Positions 45,717 to 57,008 of a stretch of 58,277 nucleotides of DNA are shown here, piece by piece (position 1 is the stretch's first letter; every line of letters begins with the position of its first letter). The DNA is taken from positions 1 through 58,277 of the forward strand of contig JAKITK010000014.1 in assembly GCA_021648125.1 (NCBI GenBank). The letters run 5' to 3'. Both the position numbers and the translations under genes were made by a program. The notes under the pieces were generated by a model, which was not told where the DNA came from, did not search any database, and saw only the letters and a program-made list of their open reading frames with translations. Source of the DNA: Lysobacterales bacterium. Lineage in GTDB: Bacteria; Pseudomonadota; Gammaproteobacteria; Xanthomonadales; SZUA-36.

Positions 45717-47465
45717 ATGTCCACGAACACCAGCAACGCTGCCCTGGCCGAATGGGTAAACGCCGTCGCCGAGCTAACCAATCCCGACCAAATCCACTGG
45801 TGTACCGGTTCTGATGAAGAAAACCGGGAGCTAACCGAGCTGTTATTGTCGAGCGGTAGCTTTAAAGAATTAAACCCTGAAACCCACCCCAATTGCTATC
45901 TGCATTTATCGGATTCTCAGGATGTCGCGCGGGTAGAACACTTGACCTTTATTTGTACTTGCGAAGAACAAGATGCCGGCCCGAACAATCACTGGATGTC
46001 GCCAGCAGAGGGGCATGCAAAAATCGATGCGCTTTTTGAAGGGGCGATGCGCGGTCGCACTATGTATGTGATCCCCTATTGCATGGGTCCAATAGACTCA
46101 CCTTTATCCCGCTGCGGTGTGGAAATTACCGACAGCCCGTATGTGGTGGCCAATATGCGCATAATGACGCGCATGGGTAGCCCGGCATTACTCCGAATTG
46201 AGCGCGAAAATACCTTCGTAAAAGGTCTGCATTCGATTGGCGACCTTTCCCCGGAGAGACGCTTTATCATGCATTTCCCGGAAGAACTGAGCATTAAAAG
46301 TTTCGGCTCAGGTTACGGCGGTAACGCATTGCTGGGTAAAAAATGCCATGCACTGAGAATTGCCTCCTATCAAGCCCGTAGTGAAGGCTGGTTAGCTGAA
46401 CATATGTTAATCCTCGGACTGGAAAACCCACAGGGCGAAATACATTACATCGCGGCTGCATTTCCTTCCGCCTGTGGTAAAACCAATCTCGCTATGCTGA
46501 TTGCACCGGAAGCTTATAAGGGTTGGAAAATCTGGACGGTGGGTGATGATATTTGCTGGATGCGCCCGGGCGAAGATGGTCGTTTATGGGCGATTAATCC
46601 GGAGGCAGGCTTTTTTGGCGTGGCCCCCGGCACCTCAAAAAGCACCAATCCAACCGCCTTGGAGATGCTCTATGAAGACACCATCTTCACCAATGTAGCA
46701 ACGACCACAGACAACCAACCATGGTGGGAAGGCCTGGACGACCGAGTACCGGCAAAAGACTGGCAGGGGCGCGACTACGACCCAGCCAACGGCCCGGCAG
46801 CGCAACCCAACTCCCGCTTTACGGTTTCCAGCAAGCGCTGTGGTTCATACTCGGAAATGGCGGAAGCGCCTCAGGGAGTGCCAATTTCAGCGATCATCTT
46901 CGGTGGTCGGCGTGAACGCTTGGTGCCGCTGGTATTTGAAACCAAATCCTGGGCGCATGGTGTATTGGTTGGTGCAGCTATGGCCTCGGAAACAACTGCG
47001 GCGGCAACGGGTGCTGTGGGTGTAGTCCGGCGGGACCCAATGGCAATGAAACCATTTTGTGGTTACAACTTTGCCGATTACTGGGCGCACTGGTTAAGTT
47101 TTACTGAACGGGCAGATAATTTGCCGGGTATTTTCCATGTGAACTGGTTCCGTAAAGATGCAGGCGGAAATTTCATGTGGCCGGGCTTTGGTGAAAACAT
47201 GCGCGTGCTCGAGTGGATTGTGGAGCGCTGTAAAGGCACTGTCGATGCCAAAGAAACCGCTATCGGATTTATTCCGAGCATCGATGATATCAATGTTGAT
47301 GGGCTGAGCATTGATGCTGAGCAAATGCAAGAACTTCTGAGCGTTGACCAGCAAGGTTGGCTGGGAGAAGTGGGTCAAATTAATGAGTATCTCGATACCT
47401 ATGGTGAGCGTTTGCCCGCTTCCATGAGAAGCGAACTTAGCCGAATCAAGCAGGAGCTTGGTTAA
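45717..47465 (+). CDS. pckG: Phosphoenolpyruvate carboxykinase (GTP)
   Basis: 582 residues. It makes phosphoenolpyruvate from oxaloacetate with GTP for gluconeogenesis. The signature FPSACGKTNLAMLIAP includes the reactive P-loop Cys. The metal-binding motifs and the GTP-binding region are in KIWTVGDDICWM and FCGYNFADYWAHW. Most gammaproteobacteria use the ATP form, so the GTP type is a marker for the lineage. The start has a ribosome site, and the full length of the family is present. Confidence 0.97.
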   Translation: MSTNTSNAALAEWVNAVAELTNPDQIHWCTGSDEENRELTELLLSSGSFKELNPETHPNCYLHLSDSQDVARVEHLTFICTCEEQDAGPNNHWMSPAEGHAKIDALFEGAMRGRTMYVIPYCMGPIDSPLSRCGVEITDSPYVVANMRIMTRMGSPALLRIERENTFVKGLHSIGDLSPERRFIMHFPEELSIKSFGSGYGGNALLGKKCHALRIASYQARSEGWLAEHMLILGLENPQGEIHYIAAAFPSACGKTNLAMLIAPEAYKGWKIWTVGDDICWMRPGEDGRLWAINPEAGFFGVAPGTSKSTNPTALEMLYEDTIFTNVATTTDNQPWWEGLDDRVPAKDWQGRDYDPANGPAAQPNSRFTVSSKRCGSYSEMAEAPQGVPISAIIFGGRRERLVPLVFETKSWAHGVLVGAAMASETTAAATGAVGVVRRDPMAMKPFCGYNFADYWAHWLSFTERADNLPGIFHVNWFRKDAGGNFMWPGFGENMRVLEWIVERCKGTVDAKETAIGFIPSIDDINVDGLSIDAEQMQELLSVDQQGWLGEVGQINEYLDTYGERLPASMRSELSRIKQELG

Positions 47466-47622
47466 GCTGCAGGATAAGCAATTAGGACTTGTAAACGACC
47501 GGAGTTGATAGCATCGCTCCGTCCAGTTGGAGTCATTCACACTGCTCGCACACTGTTTGAATGTATCCTTGGGCTGAGTTTTTTCTATAAGTGCGCCACC
47601 TTGGCGTATAATCCTTGTAAGC

Positions 47623-50600
47623 ATGATTACTGGGGAATACATTGTGACAGAGGGGATAGCGCTGAAATCGGTGAGTCTGTTTCGTGCCGGCCAGTTATTA
47701 TTACTGGTCTGCGGGTTGGCATTGGTGAGCCAGACAACATTTGCAGAGCAACGGGTCAGCACCCCGGTATTCCAAACCTGGAGCATTGATGATGGCCTAC
47801 CCTCCGGGCATGTAACCGCCTTGGCGCGAGGCCCTGATAATTATCTATGGCTGGGTACCCGCGAAGGCCTGGTGCGTTTTGACGGGCGCGACTTTATGGT
47901 GTTACGCCACGACCCTAAAGACCCCACATCCATACTGCCTTCCAACAGCATTCAGACCCTTTTCAATGATTCTTCCGGGCATATCTGGGTAGCCTTTGAA
48001 GAGCGCGGTATTATGGCGCTTGGCTCAAGACTTGAAGCAAAACACAAATTTTCTAAAGAGACGGAACACAAACTTCCTGGAAATGATGTATGGGCAATTG
48101 CTGAAGCCTGTGATGGTAGTTTGTGGCTGGGGTTCTATGAAAATGGTCTGGCGCGCTTGTGGCCCGATACTGGGCAAATTCGGGTCTATCCTCCCAGGAT
48201 TAACGGTTTGGATGCAGATACGGTGCTGAGTTTGATGGTCGATTCCGAATGCCGCCTTTGGGTGGGAACTTGGAGTGGTGGTTTGTTTCGGTTGAGCAGC
48301 GAAAGTAACCAGTTTATTCCAGTAAAAGCAGGGACTGAAAAACCTGATGATATGAGTGTCGTTACCGCATTGATGCAAGACAAAAGCGGGCGAATCTGGG
48401 TAGGTGCCCGTACGGGTCTAGCATTTGTGGATGCGCGTACATTTGCGGTAACTCTGGTTGATCTGCAGGTTGAGTCAGATCGAAATCATTTGGTAACAGC
48501 GATCCACCAGAGTGTTACAACAGAAGTTTGGGTAACCACCAAAGTTGGTATCTTTCAATTCTCTGCAGCAGGTGAAATGCAGAATCGTTTCTTACCGGTG
48601 CCGGGTCTATATGGTGGTTTGCCCACGGATTATTTCTGGACCATGGCCGAGGACCACCAACACGGGATGTGGTTTGGCAGCCTGGGTCAGGGTGTTGCCA
48701 GGTTGGGAGTGGATTGGCGAAGTTTTCAGCGACTTCAGCGCAACCCTTCAGTGACCGGATCATTGTCAGCAGATAATATTATTTCTACCTATTGGGATGA
48801 GGAGCTCAAGCGGTTGTGGGCAGGCTCAATGGATGATGGTTTGAGTGTGATCGACCCGGTGTCACTGGAAACCACAGTATATAACCAGAATAAAAATGTG
48901 GAGCACTCTTTGACTCGGGAACGGGTTCGTGTGGTTTATCGGGATCAGAGTAGACGGCTTTGGCTGTCACACTCTGATGGTATCAGCGAAATGACCAGCC
49001 CCGGTAACTTTAAGCACTGGTTCACCGAGCCCTATTGGAAAGCAGCGATTAATGACAGCTACATCAGTGATATTGCGGAAACTCAGACTGGCGACCTGTG
49101 GTTGGCGGTCTATGGTGGTGGTGCAATATTTTTTAGTAGTAAAGATGGTCCACAACAGCTGTTTAATAAAACAATGGATGAGCTGCATCAGCTTGTCAGT
49201 AATGCGGTTACTTCGGTTGAAATAGCCGCCGATGGTACGGTATGGCTCGGTGGTGATCACGGCTTACAGGCTATTTCCGCGGACGGAAAAGCAATCCATA
49301 TAATTGATGATTACGCGGATCAGATTGAGGATATGCAGATTGCTACGGATGGGACGCTTTGGGTGGCTGCGAGAAATAGTGTCAGTCAGTATCAGCTGTC
49401 GTTTCCCAAGCCGGTAAGATTGCAGCAATTTACGACGGTTGATGGCTTGCCGCCAACCAGTGCCAATGGAATCCGCTTGATTAATAATGAGGTATGGGTT
49501 ACTACTAGGGGTGGGCTTGTGCGCATTCGGCCGGCTATAAGCGATGTGCGCGTATTTGGAAAAGCAGATGGCCTGCCCTCAATAGAATTTGAAGACCGAA
49601 CCATGTCTGTCCGTGATGGGCAGCGAGTTTATACCGGTACGGCAGCGGGGGTTATCACATTTATTCCCGAAGAGTTAAAAGATGTACACATAGACTCAAG
49701 CACAAATGTTTACGCGGTTAGAACCATTGATACGGAAATTTTTAGAGAAGATCCAGATGCAGAAATTAAATTGGCACACGATGCTGCCGTGGTTACCTTT
49801 CAGTTTGGCGGTTTGAGTTTCTCAGGTGAAGAACAGCTGCGGTATCGCTATCGGTTGCTGGGGCTGGATGCGACCTGGGTACAGGCTCGTGGGATTACCG
49901 AACGGTCTTACAGCCGCCTAGCACCGGGTAACTATGTATTTGAACTACAGTCATCCACTTCTTCTGGAACCTGGCCGGATACCATCGATAGAACAATACT
50001 GCGAATTCAACCACCGCCCTGGCGTAGCTATCAAGCTTATGGGATCTATATATTACTAACTCTGGGGATATTGGCGTTGCTCTGGTATCGCTTGGGAATG
50101 GAAAGAAAACGCCGGACCGCTTTGTCATTGGCACATTTTAGAGAGCAGTCGGCTGAATCGCAACGGCAACTCACACGATTTCTTACTGAATCACTGGATC
50201 TGGAAGAAATAATGACCCGTTTTGGCTCCATCCTTCAGCAACAATTGAATGCCAGTAGTGTGGTGATGCAATTTCAGGGTGATGATTTACCATCTGAAGC
50301 CTTCAGCACCGGCGATTCCCATATAATTTCGGGCGTGGACTGGATCGGCCGAATTAAAGAGCAGGGTCTGTACCAGCCTGACTGGGAGGGTACTAAGGTA
50401 AATCTAGGAAGTAACAATCATGCTTTTATCGCCCCGCTTGCATCAGGGGATGAGTTACTGGGACTGGCAGTGATCAGTGGTGGTGTCCAGCAGCCGTTTA
50501 CCACAGAAACTCAGGCTATTATCCGACTTTATTCAAAAGTCGCGGGTTCAGCCATCCAAAATGCACGCTTATATTTACGCGTTCAGCATCTGGCCGAAGA

Positions 50601-51696
50601 TGCCGATCAGGCGAGTGCGGCTAAATCCAATTTCCTAGCCACCATGAGCCATGAAATTCGCACACCTTTGAACGGTGTCTTAGGAATGTCAGAACTGCTT
50701 TCTGATACCGACTTGTCACCCCAGCAGCGAAGTTTGGTGGATTCCTTGCGCCACTCCGGGGATAATTTATTGCGGGTGTTGAATGAAGTTCTGGATTTAT
50801 CCAAAGTTGAATCTGGTGTGGTTAAATTGCACGATGGAGATGTAAACCTGAACAGCTTGCTGGAGCAGGTTATTACACTTTATGCGGGGGTGGCATCCCA
50901 GCAGAATATAGCGTTAATCGGGGTGCTGGCGGCTGATGTCCCCCTGATTGTTGCCGGTGATCCCGATCGCCTTGAACAAGTGTTATGTAACTTGCTGAGT
51001 AATGCGCTCAAATTCACCGATGAAGGTTATGTGGTTTTTGGAATAAGCCGGCTAAAGAATGGCGAACAACTCCGCTTTTTTGTACGGGATACCGGCATCG
51101 GTTTAAATCCTGCCGAGCAGGAAAAAATATTTGATGCTTTCGAACAGGTTGATCAATCGGCGAATCGGCGTTTCGGTGGCACTGGTCTTGGGCTTACCAT
51201 TTCTCAAAAGATTGTACAGTCAATGGGTGGCTCTATCAATCTGGAGAGTGAGGCTGGCGTAGGTAGTGGCTTTTATTTTGATTTGCCGCTCAACCAACGC
51301 GCTGGCGCAAACGAGGACTGGCTGGCCGGAAGCCGGTTACTACAACGGAAGCTGGTATGCTTGGAACTGGAAAATCCGTTAATAGAATCTATTAGCGAGT
51401 TTTTAGGACGCTGGGGCATTGCGCGGGTTGAGGTTACTAACGGTCGTCCCGATCCTGAAATTGATACTTTGATAGTGAGTGTGGATGAAGGTTTTGCCAA
51501 CCGAGACCAAATGGTAGAGGATACGCGCAAGTTGCGTGAAAAATATCCGGGTTGTGAAGTCGTATTTTTGTTGCCGATAAGCTTTGACACCTCGCTGTAT
51601 CAGGATATCCCGCATTGTCATACTTGCCAGCGGCCGGTCACTATGACCGGCTTAGCGAGCACACTAATGGAAATCAATTTAACCCCTACAGAGTAA
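47623..51696 (+). CDS. Beta-propeller sensor histidine kinase with degenerate receiver
   Basis: 1357 residues. A signal or anchor at about 18-42 is followed by about ten propeller blades of Reg_prop type ([25 protein letters not shown] and similar) to about 680. A Y_Y_Y domain is at about 720-800 ([13 protein letters not shown]) and a transmembrane helix at about 808-828. A GAF-like region is at about 860-980. HisKA has [10 protein letters not shown] (H1010), and HATPase_c has [19 protein letters not shown] and [10 protein letters not shown]. The last 120 residues look like a receiver but lack a clear phospho-acceptor Asp pocket. An alternative GTG start is at 47644 with GGGGA before it. The cognate regulator is not in the window. 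Confidence 0.92.
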   Translation: MITGEYIVTEGIALKSVSLFRAGQLLLLVCGLALVSQTTFAEQRVSTPVFQTWSIDDGLPSGHVTALARGPDNYLWLGTREGLVRFDGRDFMVLRHDPKDPTSILPSNSIQTLFNDSSGHIWVAFEERGIMALGSRLEAKHKFSKETEHKLPGNDVWAIAEACDGSLWLGFYENGLARLWPDTGQIRVYPPRINGLDADTVLSLMVDSECRLWVGTWSGGLFRLSSESNQFIPVKAGTEKPDDMSVVTALMQDKSGRIWVGARTGLAFVDARTFAVTLVDLQVESDRNHLVTAIHQSVTTEVWVTTKVGIFQFSAAGEMQNRFLPVPGLYGGLPTDYFWTMAEDHQHGMWFGSLGQGVARLGVDWRSFQRLQRNPSVTGSLSADNIISTYWDEELKRLWAGSMDDGLSVIDPVSLETTVYNQNKNVEHSLTRERVRVVYRDQSRRLWLSHSDGISEMTSPGNFKHWFTEPYWKAAINDSYISDIAETQTGDLWLAVYGGGAIFFSSKDGPQQLFNKTMDELHQLVSNAVTSVEIAADGTVWLGGDHGLQAISADGKAIHIIDDYADQIEDMQIATDGTLWVAARNSVSQYQLSFPKPVRLQQFTTVDGLPPTSANGIRLINNEVWVTTRGGLVRIRPAISDVRVFGKADGLPSIEFEDRTMSVRDGQRVYTGTAAGVITFIPEELKDVHIDSSTNVYAVRTIDTEIFREDPDAEIKLAHDAAVVTFQFGGLSFSGEEQLRYRYRLLGLDATWVQARGITERSYSRLAPGNYVFELQSSTSSGTWPDTIDRTILRIQPPPWRSYQAYGIYILLTLGILALLWYRLGMERKRRTALSLAHFREQSAESQRQLTRFLTESLDLEEIMTRFGSILQQQLNASSVVMQFQGDDLPSEAFSTGDSHIISGVDWIGRIKEQGLYQPDWEGTKVNLGSNNHAFIAPLASGDELLGLAVISGGVQQPFTTETQAIIRLYSKVAGSAIQNARLYLRVQHLAEDADQASAAKSNFLATMSHEIRTPLNGVLGMSELLSDTDLSPQQRSLVDSLRHSGDNLLRVLNEVLDLSKVESGVVKLHDGDVNLNSLLEQVITLYAGVASQQNIALIGVLAADVPLIVAGDPDRLEQVLCNLLSNALKFTDEGYVVFGISRLKNGEQLRFFVRDTGIGLNPAEQEKIFDAFEQVDQSANRRFGGTGLGLTISQKIVQSMGGSINLESEAGVGSGFYFDLPLNQRAGANEDWLAGSRLLQRKLVCLELENPLIESISEFLGRWGIARVEVTNGRPDPEIDTLIVSVDEGFANRDQMVEDTRKLREKYPGCEVVFLLPISFDTSLYQDIPHCHTCQRPVTMTGLASTLMEINLTPTE

Positions 51697-51718
51697 ACTG
51701 AGGTGCTTGTAGGGCGGT

Positions 51719-52777
51719 TTATCGTTTGCCGCTGAACTCATGCACAGCTGCTACCAAACAGGCCAGATGTTCTGGCGGTACATCGGGAGTAATGCCATGC
51801 CCGAGATTAAAAACATGTCCCGGCCCGGCGCCAAAATCGTCCAGCGTTTGTTTCACATAACGGCGGATAGTTTCCGGGTTGGTCAGCAGAATGGCAGGGT
51901 CCATATTACCCTGCAGGGCGATTCGGTCGCCGCAGAACTCCCGTGCTTCTGCTAATCGCATAGTCCAATCAACCCCAGCCGCATCACAGCCACTGTCGGC
52001 AATTGCCCCAAGTCGATGACCACAGCCTTTGCTGAAGAGGATAACCGGCACCCGGCGACCTTCATTCTCGCGGATTAAACCGTCAATAATGCGTTGCATA
52101 TAAGCGAGAGAAAACTCCTGATACTCTGCCCATGGCAGAGCTCCGCCCCAGGTATCAAAAATTTGTACGGCCTGAGCGCCAGCGCGAATTTGTGCATTCA
52201 GGTAATCGGTGACTGCATCTGCCAATTTTCCAAGCAGTTGATGGGCAATATCAGGCTGTTGGAATATCAGTGCCTTGGCGCGAGCCCAGGTTTTACTACT
52301 ACTGCCTTCAATCATATAAGTTGCCAGTGTCCACGGGCTACCGGAAAAACCAATCAGCGGCACTTCACCTGCAAGTGCCTGTCTAATCCTTTTAACCGCA
52401 GCCATGACATAAGGTAGGTCATCTTCCGGATCAATGGCTGGCAAGTTTTTAATATCACTGGCAGAGCGTAACGGTCGCTCGAACGAAGGTCCCTCGCCAG
52501 TGGTGAAGTTGAGACCCAGACCCATGGCATCCGGGATTGTCAGGATGTCAGAAAATAATATGGCAGCATCCAGTGGAAATCGCCGGAGTGGTTGCAAAGT
52601 TACTTCACAAGCCAGTTCTGGGTTGGTACACAGAGCCATAAAACTCCCTGCCTCTGCCCGTAACTGCCGATACTCCGGCAAGTAACGGCCTGCCTGACGC
52701 ATGATCCAAACAGGGGTGTAGTCGGTTTGTTGGCGGCTGAGCGCGCGTAGAAAAGTGTCATTTATTAAGCTAGTCAT
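51719..52777 (-). CDS. hemE: Uroporphyrinogen decarboxylase
   Basis: 352 residues, the usual length. Converts uroporphyrinogen III to coproporphyrinogen III in heme synthesis. The conserved N-terminal signature is [16 protein letters not shown], with the second one in [17 protein letters not shown], and the catalytic Asp is in [14 protein letters not shown]. The C-terminus has [17 protein letters not shown]. It is the last gene of a minus-strand group after aroK and aroB. Confidence 0.97.
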   Translation of the reverse strand: MTSLINDTFLRALSRQQTDYTPVWIMRQAGRYLPEYRQLRAEAGSFMALCTNPELACEVTLQPLRRFPLDAAILFSDILTIPDAMGLGLNFTTGEGPSFERPLRSASDIKNLPAIDPEDDLPYVMAAVKRIRQALAGEVPLIGFSGSPWTLATYMIEGSSSKTWARAKALIFQQPDIAHQLLGKLADAVTDYLNAQIRAGAQAVQIFDTWGGALPWAEYQEFSLAYMQRIIDGLIRENEGRRVPVILFSKGCGHRLGAIADSGCDAAGVDWTMRLAEAREFCGDRIALQGNMDPAILLTNPETIRRYVKQTLDDFGAGPGHVFNLGHGITPDVPPEHLACLVAAVHEFSGKR

Positions 52778-52797
52778 TGTTGTTTTCCGTAACCGGG

Positions 52798-53868
52798 TTA
52801 TTGACGCAGAACCGCATAAAGATCGGTGTCGCTAACCTGGGTGTATATAAGAGCCTGCCCCAGAGATTTGAGCAGAATAAATCGATATTCGCCGCCCACA
52901 TTTTTTTTATCTAGGCGCATATGGTTAATTAAATCAGCCGCGGCAGGTAGTTCTGAATCTGCCCCAGGCAGACCTAGCACAGCGCACAGTCGCGACAGGC
53001 GCTGCTCGGAATCTCCGCTATCCAAGCCTAATCGGGTACTCAGTCGCGCTGCCAAAACCATGCCAATGGCAACAGCTTCGCCATGCAGCCATTGTTGGTA
53101 CTCCGTAGCGGTTTCGATTGCATGGGCAAAGGTGTGCCCAAAATTCAGCAAGGCTCGTTGGCCCTGTTCCAGTTCATCGGCAGCCACTACTTCAGCTTTG
53201 GCATTTACAGACTTTATGATTGCCTGCATTATGCATTCGGGCATTCTGGCATTCAGCGAGTTGGCCTGTTGCTCAAGCCAGTCAAAAAAGTGGCTATCGC
53301 TAATCGCGCCATATTTAATTACTTCAGCCAGGCCGGCCCGATACTCGCGATTTGGCAGTGTATTGAGGGTTTCGCAGTCTATGATGACCGCGTGCGGCTG
53401 GTGGAATGCGCCCAATAAGTTTTTTCCGGCGCGATGATTGATTGCGGTTTTTCCGCCGACTGAAGCATCAACTTGGGCCAGTAGTGTTGTTGGTATTTGA
53501 ATGATATCAATGCCGCGCATCCAGCTGGCGGCAGCGAAACCCGCTAAATCGCCAATCACCCCGCCGCCGAGAGCAATAATACAGGTGTCGCGTCCCGCTT
53601 TCATGGAAGCAAGCTTGTCAGTCACTCTTTGCCACTGTTGGAGGGTTTTATATTGCTCACCATCGGGTAGAATAATTTGCTCATGGGTATCGCTTGGCAG
53701 GGCTTTTTTTAATGCATCGAGATAGAGTGGCGCAACGGTCTCATTGCTCACAATTAAGAACCTGTGGCCCTCGAGTAAGCGGGACCAGATGGCGGGGTTG
53801 TTGAGAATGCCCTGGCCGATATAAACCGGGTAATTGCGGCTGCGGGTTTGTACTTCAATGACTTCCAT
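52798..53868 (-). CDS. aroB: 3-dehydroquinate synthase
   Basis: 356 residues. Second step of the shikimate pathway, NAD- and metal-dependent. The NAD-binding motif is [22 protein letters not shown], and zinc/active-site residues lie in [30 protein letters not shown] and [11 protein letters not shown]. It lies 3 bp after aroK and probably shares its transcript. Confidence 0.97.
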   Translation of the reverse strand: MEVIEVQTRSRNYPVYIGQGILNNPAIWSRLLEGHRFLIVSNETVAPLYLDALKKALPSDTHEQIILPDGEQYKTLQQWQRVTDKLASMKAGRDTCIIALGGGVIGDLAGFAAASWMRGIDIIQIPTTLLAQVDASVGGKTAINHRAGKNLLGAFHQPHAVIIDCETLNTLPNREYRAGLAEVIKYGAISDSHFFDWLEQQANSLNARMPECIMQAIIKSVNAKAEVVAADELEQGQRALLNFGHTFAHAIETATEYQQWLHGEAVAIGMVLAARLSTRLGLDSGDSEQRLSRLCAVLGLPGADSELPAAADLINHMRLDKKNVGGEYRFILLKSLGQALIYTQVSDTDLYAVLRQ

Positions 53869-53871
53869 TGT

Positions 53872-54420
53872 TTATTCTCGGTGCTCTAAACCTGATTCAT
53901 CTAGGTATTGATTAATTACGCGCAGCACGGTTGAAGCCATTTCGGCACTATGGCGCCGATCGGTATATACCGTAATGTCTGCGAGCGCCTGGTAAATGGG
54001 GTCGCGTTGGGTGAATAAATCGGTCAGTACTTGCTGCCTATCCGGTACGCTCAGCAGGGGTCTTTTTTTATCCATTTGCAGTCTTTGGAGTTGCTGCTCA
54101 ACGGTAGTCTTCAGGTAGATGATAATGCCATTGCGCGTCATTCGTTGTCTATTTTCTTCTGCAAGCACCACTCCGCCGCCGGTTGCCAGTACAATTTCGC
54201 GGCGTTGCAGTAATTTTTCCAGTTGGGCAGATTCACGTTTGCGGAAACCTTCCTCGCCCTCAATATCAAAAATAGTTGCGATATCAACACCCGTTTGCCG
54301 CTCCAGTTCAGCATCACAGTCGATAAAGTCCCTGTGCAATTTTTGCGCAAGTTTTTTACCTACCGTGGTCTTTCCGGCACCCATGGAGCCAATGAGAATG
54401 ATACTTTGACTAAATTTCAC
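53872..54420 (-). CDS. aroK: Shikimate kinase
   Basis: 182 residues. Phosphorylates shikimate. The P-loop is GSMGAGKTTVG (about 12-22), with DCDAELERQTG and LATGGGVV as shikimate-binding motifs, and the LID region is near TDLFTQRDPIY. In many gammaproteobacteria pilQ lies before aroK; here an exosortase gene is divergent instead. Confidence 0.96.
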   Translation of the reverse strand: MKFSQSIILIGSMGAGKTTVGKKLAQKLHRDFIDCDAELERQTGVDIATIFDIEGEEGFRKRESAQLEKLLQRREIVLATGGGVVLAEENRQRMTRNGIIIYLKTTVEQQLQRLQMDKKRPLLSVPDRQQVLTDLFTQRDPIYQALADITVYTDRRHSAEMASTVLRVINQYLDESGLEHRE

Positions 54421-54488
54421 TAATTTTTATACCTACTGAAGTGTATCTCCGTTACCATACAGCAACTTGAATTGATTTTGGACTGGAA

Positions 54489-55016
54489 ATGATCCGATTT
54501 TTTGTATTGTTTGTAATTTTACTGGTTGGTCTATTTACTCTGGAGATTTGGCAACCCGTCCAAGATTACATTATCTCACCCTTTACCGGTGTTTTGGCTA
54601 ATATCAGCGTTTTTTTAATTCAGCTGTTTGATGACCAGGTAATCGCCAGTGGACGGGTGATCCGTAGTTTAGAAAATGGTTTTGCGGTTGAAATCCAAGC
54701 CGGTTGCAATGGTGTTGAGGCTGTCATCATCCTATTTGCCGCTCTGTTTGCCTTTCCAGCGCCGTTTAAAAATAAAATGATCGGTTTTTTCTGGGGTTTT
54801 TTAGCGATCCAACTACTCAACCTGGTGCGTATTATTTCCTTGTTTTACCTAGGGCAATGGAGTGATACCGCATTTCGTTGGTTCCATCTGTATTTGTGGC
54901 AGGCGCTTATCATACTGGATGCGTTAGTGGTTTGGCTGATCTGGTTGCGCACCTTGCCGGAGAACAAAAACCCGCCAGTCGATACCGCTACCACGCCATT
55001 ACCCGAAGAGGGCTGA
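54489..55016 (+). CDS. xrtH: Exosortase H
   Basis: 175 residues, a small exosortase of the XrtH type with about five hydrophobic segments. The catalytic triad is visible: C73 in IQAGCNGVEA, R114 in NLVRIISLFYLG and H133 in WFHLYLWQAL. XrtH cleaves proteins with the IPTLxxWG-CTERM sorting tail. No protein in the window has that tail, so the substrates are elsewhere. The gene stands alone between aroK and the DUF4426 gene, and the usual associated membrane protein is not seen. Confidence 0.87.
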   Translation: MIRFFVLFVILLVGLFTLEIWQPVQDYIISPFTGVLANISVFLIQLFDDQVIASGRVIRSLENGFAVEIQAGCNGVEAVIILFAALFAFPAPFKNKMIGFFWGFLAIQLLNLVRIISLFYLGQWSDTAFRWFHLYLWQALIILDALVVWLIWLRTLPENKNPPVDTATTPLPEEG

Positions 55017-55118
55017 GAATGTCGGCCTGGTTGTCTCAGCAGGTCGAGATCGTTACCCGCGGGAGGCTTGCCAGAAATATCCTTAACTCTGGCACGGCGT
55101 TCGGCTGTCACCGTAGTT

Positions 55119-55583
55119 TTATCGTTCAGTAAAAAACTGTTGACGAAAATTCAGATTCAAAGTTTTAGTTTCACCATCCGGTATTATTTCGACCTGAAAG
55201 CTGAAGGTTTCTTCATTGTTGATACGAAACTCACCCAGATAATAGACGGCACCGGGGTCGTTGTCACCGCGGGTGGGCTCGCTAACTTCGCGCAACTGTA
55301 TTTGCCGGCGCTGACCAGTAAGGTTGGTAGCCGCCGCGGTTACTGTCGCGTGGATAGGGCTGGTGTTTTCACCGGTTTTTTTCAATACGGTTATATTCAG
55401 TAGCGCCCGGCTGCCCGAGCGCAAAATATTATTGGCCTTGGCTACCTGGGGCGGTAACAGCTGTGTATTCAGGGCGTTGTAATGCACCACATAATCGCCG
55501 AAATCTTGAGATTGCTGGGCTGTTAGCACACCACTAAAGAGCAAAAATAGGCAAGCTGTGAGGGTTTTAAAGCTCATATTCAT
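55119..55583 (-). CDS. DUF4426 periplasmic protein
   Basis: 154 residues with a signal peptide (MNMSFKTLTACLFLLFSGVLTAQQ) and a beta-rich DUF4426 domain (FGDYVVHYNALNTQLLPPQVAKANNI). The function is unknown. In pseudomonads it follows metX-metW after yggT; here it directly follows yggT, so those two genes are missing. It is convergent with xrtH. Confidence 0.85.
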   Translation of the reverse strand: MNMSFKTLTACLFLLFSGVLTAQQSQDFGDYVVHYNALNTQLLPPQVAKANNILRSGSRALLNITVLKKTGENTSPIHATVTAAATNLTGQRRQIQLREVSEPTRGDNDPGAVYYLGEFRINNEETFSFQVEIIPDGETKTLNLNFRQQFFTER

Positions 55584-55640
55584 AATGCTTCTCCTTGTTT
55601 GAGGGCTTAGTCATTGATCTCGCAATGGTCATTGCCTTAT

Positions 55641-56171
55641 CTAGTAGCCTAGCAGAAGGCGTAGGAAATGTATTGTAATCAGGGCGATAACTGCTGAGAA
55701 ATCAAAACCACCAGAGGCTGGCAGGTGTTTTCTTATAGGTATGAGCAGCGGCTCGGTTAACTGGTAGACCAGCGGGATTACAGGGTGCTTGAAGGATTGC
55801 CCCACCCAGCTGAGAATGATACTGATAATAATCAGAATACTGTAGAGGCTGAGGATAATCTGCAAAACACGGATTATACTACGGGCAGCGATCAACATTG
55901 GGGTGGTTGCCATCGGGTCCCAAAGCGTTACGATAACTGTAGTACACAGAATAAATAATAACAGGCAGGCACTATCTAATCGCCCCCAGGCAGGCAATAT
56001 TTTTCTCAAAGGCTTCACCAGCGGGTCGGTTAACATAATCAATAACTGCACCACCGGGTTGTGGTAATCGGCTTTTACCCACTGCAGCAGCAGGCGTAAC
56101 AGCAAAGAGATCGAGTAAAATGTCAGCAGAATTTCAAATAGCCAACTGCCTGCATTTTGTAAATTATTCAT
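55641..56171 (-). CDS. YggT-family membrane protein
   Basis: 176 residues with two YggT repeats, each with a hydrophobic helix and the conserved PLVKPLRKILPAWG / PLLIPIRKHLPASGGFDFSA motif. The family is linked to cell-division or membrane-protein insertion but has no fixed role. The start overlaps the proC stop (ATGA). Confidence 0.92.
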   Translation of the reverse strand: MNNLQNAGSWLFEILLTFYSISLLLRLLLQWVKADYHNPVVQLLIMLTDPLVKPLRKILPAWGRLDSACLLLFILCTTVIVTLWDPMATTPMLIAARSIIRVLQIILSLYSILIIISIILSWVGQSFKHPVIPLVYQLTEPLLIPIRKHLPASGGFDFSAVIALITIHFLRLLLGY

Positions 56172-56989
56172 GAACTGATCCCGGATAGTTCGCGCGCCCG
56201 ATCACGCGCGCTAAAAATTGCCTGTCTAAAGATGGCATCACAGCCAGCCTCATCGAGCACCGCAACTGCAGCCGCAGTTGTTCCGCCTGGTGAAGTGACT
56301 TGTCGGCGTAGCTCGCTGACATCGGTGTTTTCCTGCTGTGCCAGCTTGCCTGAACCAACAACGGTATGCAGTGCAAGTTGGGTAGCGGTATCAAAATCTA
56401 GCCCGGCGGACACACCGGCATCACGCATGGATTCGATTAAATAAAATACATAGGCTGGCCCGCTACCGGAAACTGCAGTGACGGCGTCCATCAAGTTTTC
56501 CTTGTCTATCCAGATAACTTGACCGACTGCGGAAAGAATTTCTTTTGCCTGCTGGAGGTCTTTTTGCTTGCATTGCCTGTTAGCAAATACACCAGTGATG
56601 CCTGCACCAACGATAGCTGGGAGGTTTGGCATAGCTCGAATAATGGCCACTTTGCGCCCAAGTTCAGCTTCTATCGTCTGACAGCTTGTTCCGGCGGCAA
56701 CAGAAATCAGTAATTGGTCAGTTTGTAGTTTGTCTTTGAGTTGCTGCAGAACGAGGGGGATTATTTGCGGCTTAACCGCAAGGACGACTGTTTCGGCCCC
56801 GGCTATTGCGCCGCTGCTGTTGGCAAAAGTCTTAACCTGAAAACGGGATTCCAGCTCGGCGCGTGCGGTTTTCAGGGGTTCTGCAACGCGGATAGATAGC
56901 GGTTGTCCCGGCGTTGGTTCGCGTGTCAGCAGACCACCGATGATTGCCCTTGCCATATTGCCGCCACCGATAAAACAAATATTACTCAT
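56168..56989 (-). CDS. proC: Pyrroline-5-carboxylate reductase
   Basis: 273 residues. Last step of proline synthesis using NAD(P)H. The N-terminal Rossmann motif is FIGGGNMARAIIGGLL, with AVKPQI and the family signature in GSGPAYVFYLIESMRDAGVSAGL and VTSPGGTTAAAV. An upstream in-frame ATG would add 41 unrelated residues inside the yggS gene, so 56989 is chosen. It belongs to the conserved yggS-proC-yggT cluster. Confidence 0.96.
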   Translation of the reverse strand: MSNICFIGGGNMARAIIGGLLTREPTPGQPLSIRVAEPLKTARAELESRFQVKTFANSSGAIAGAETVVLAVKPQIIPLVLQQLKDKLQTDQLLISVAAGTSCQTIEAELGRKVAIIRAMPNLPAIVGAGITGVFANRQCKQKDLQQAKEILSAVGQVIWIDKENLMDAVTAVSGSGPAYVFYLIESMRDAGVSAGLDFDTATQLALHTVVGSGKLAQQENTDVSELRRQVTSPGGTTAAAVAVLDEAGCDAIFRQAIFSARDRARELSGISS

Positions 56990-57008
56990 GTTGGGTTCTC
57001 CAATAGTA

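Noticed and set aside
47466-47622. Small RNA or leader between pckG and the sensor gene
   Set aside because: No hairpin with a T-tract and no known RNA pattern seen.
55020-55132. 37-residue frame after xrtH (MSAWLSQQVEIVTRG...) as an exosortase-associated protein
   Set aside because: Too short, no membrane segments, runs into the end of the DUF4426 gene; the real partner family is a membrane protein.
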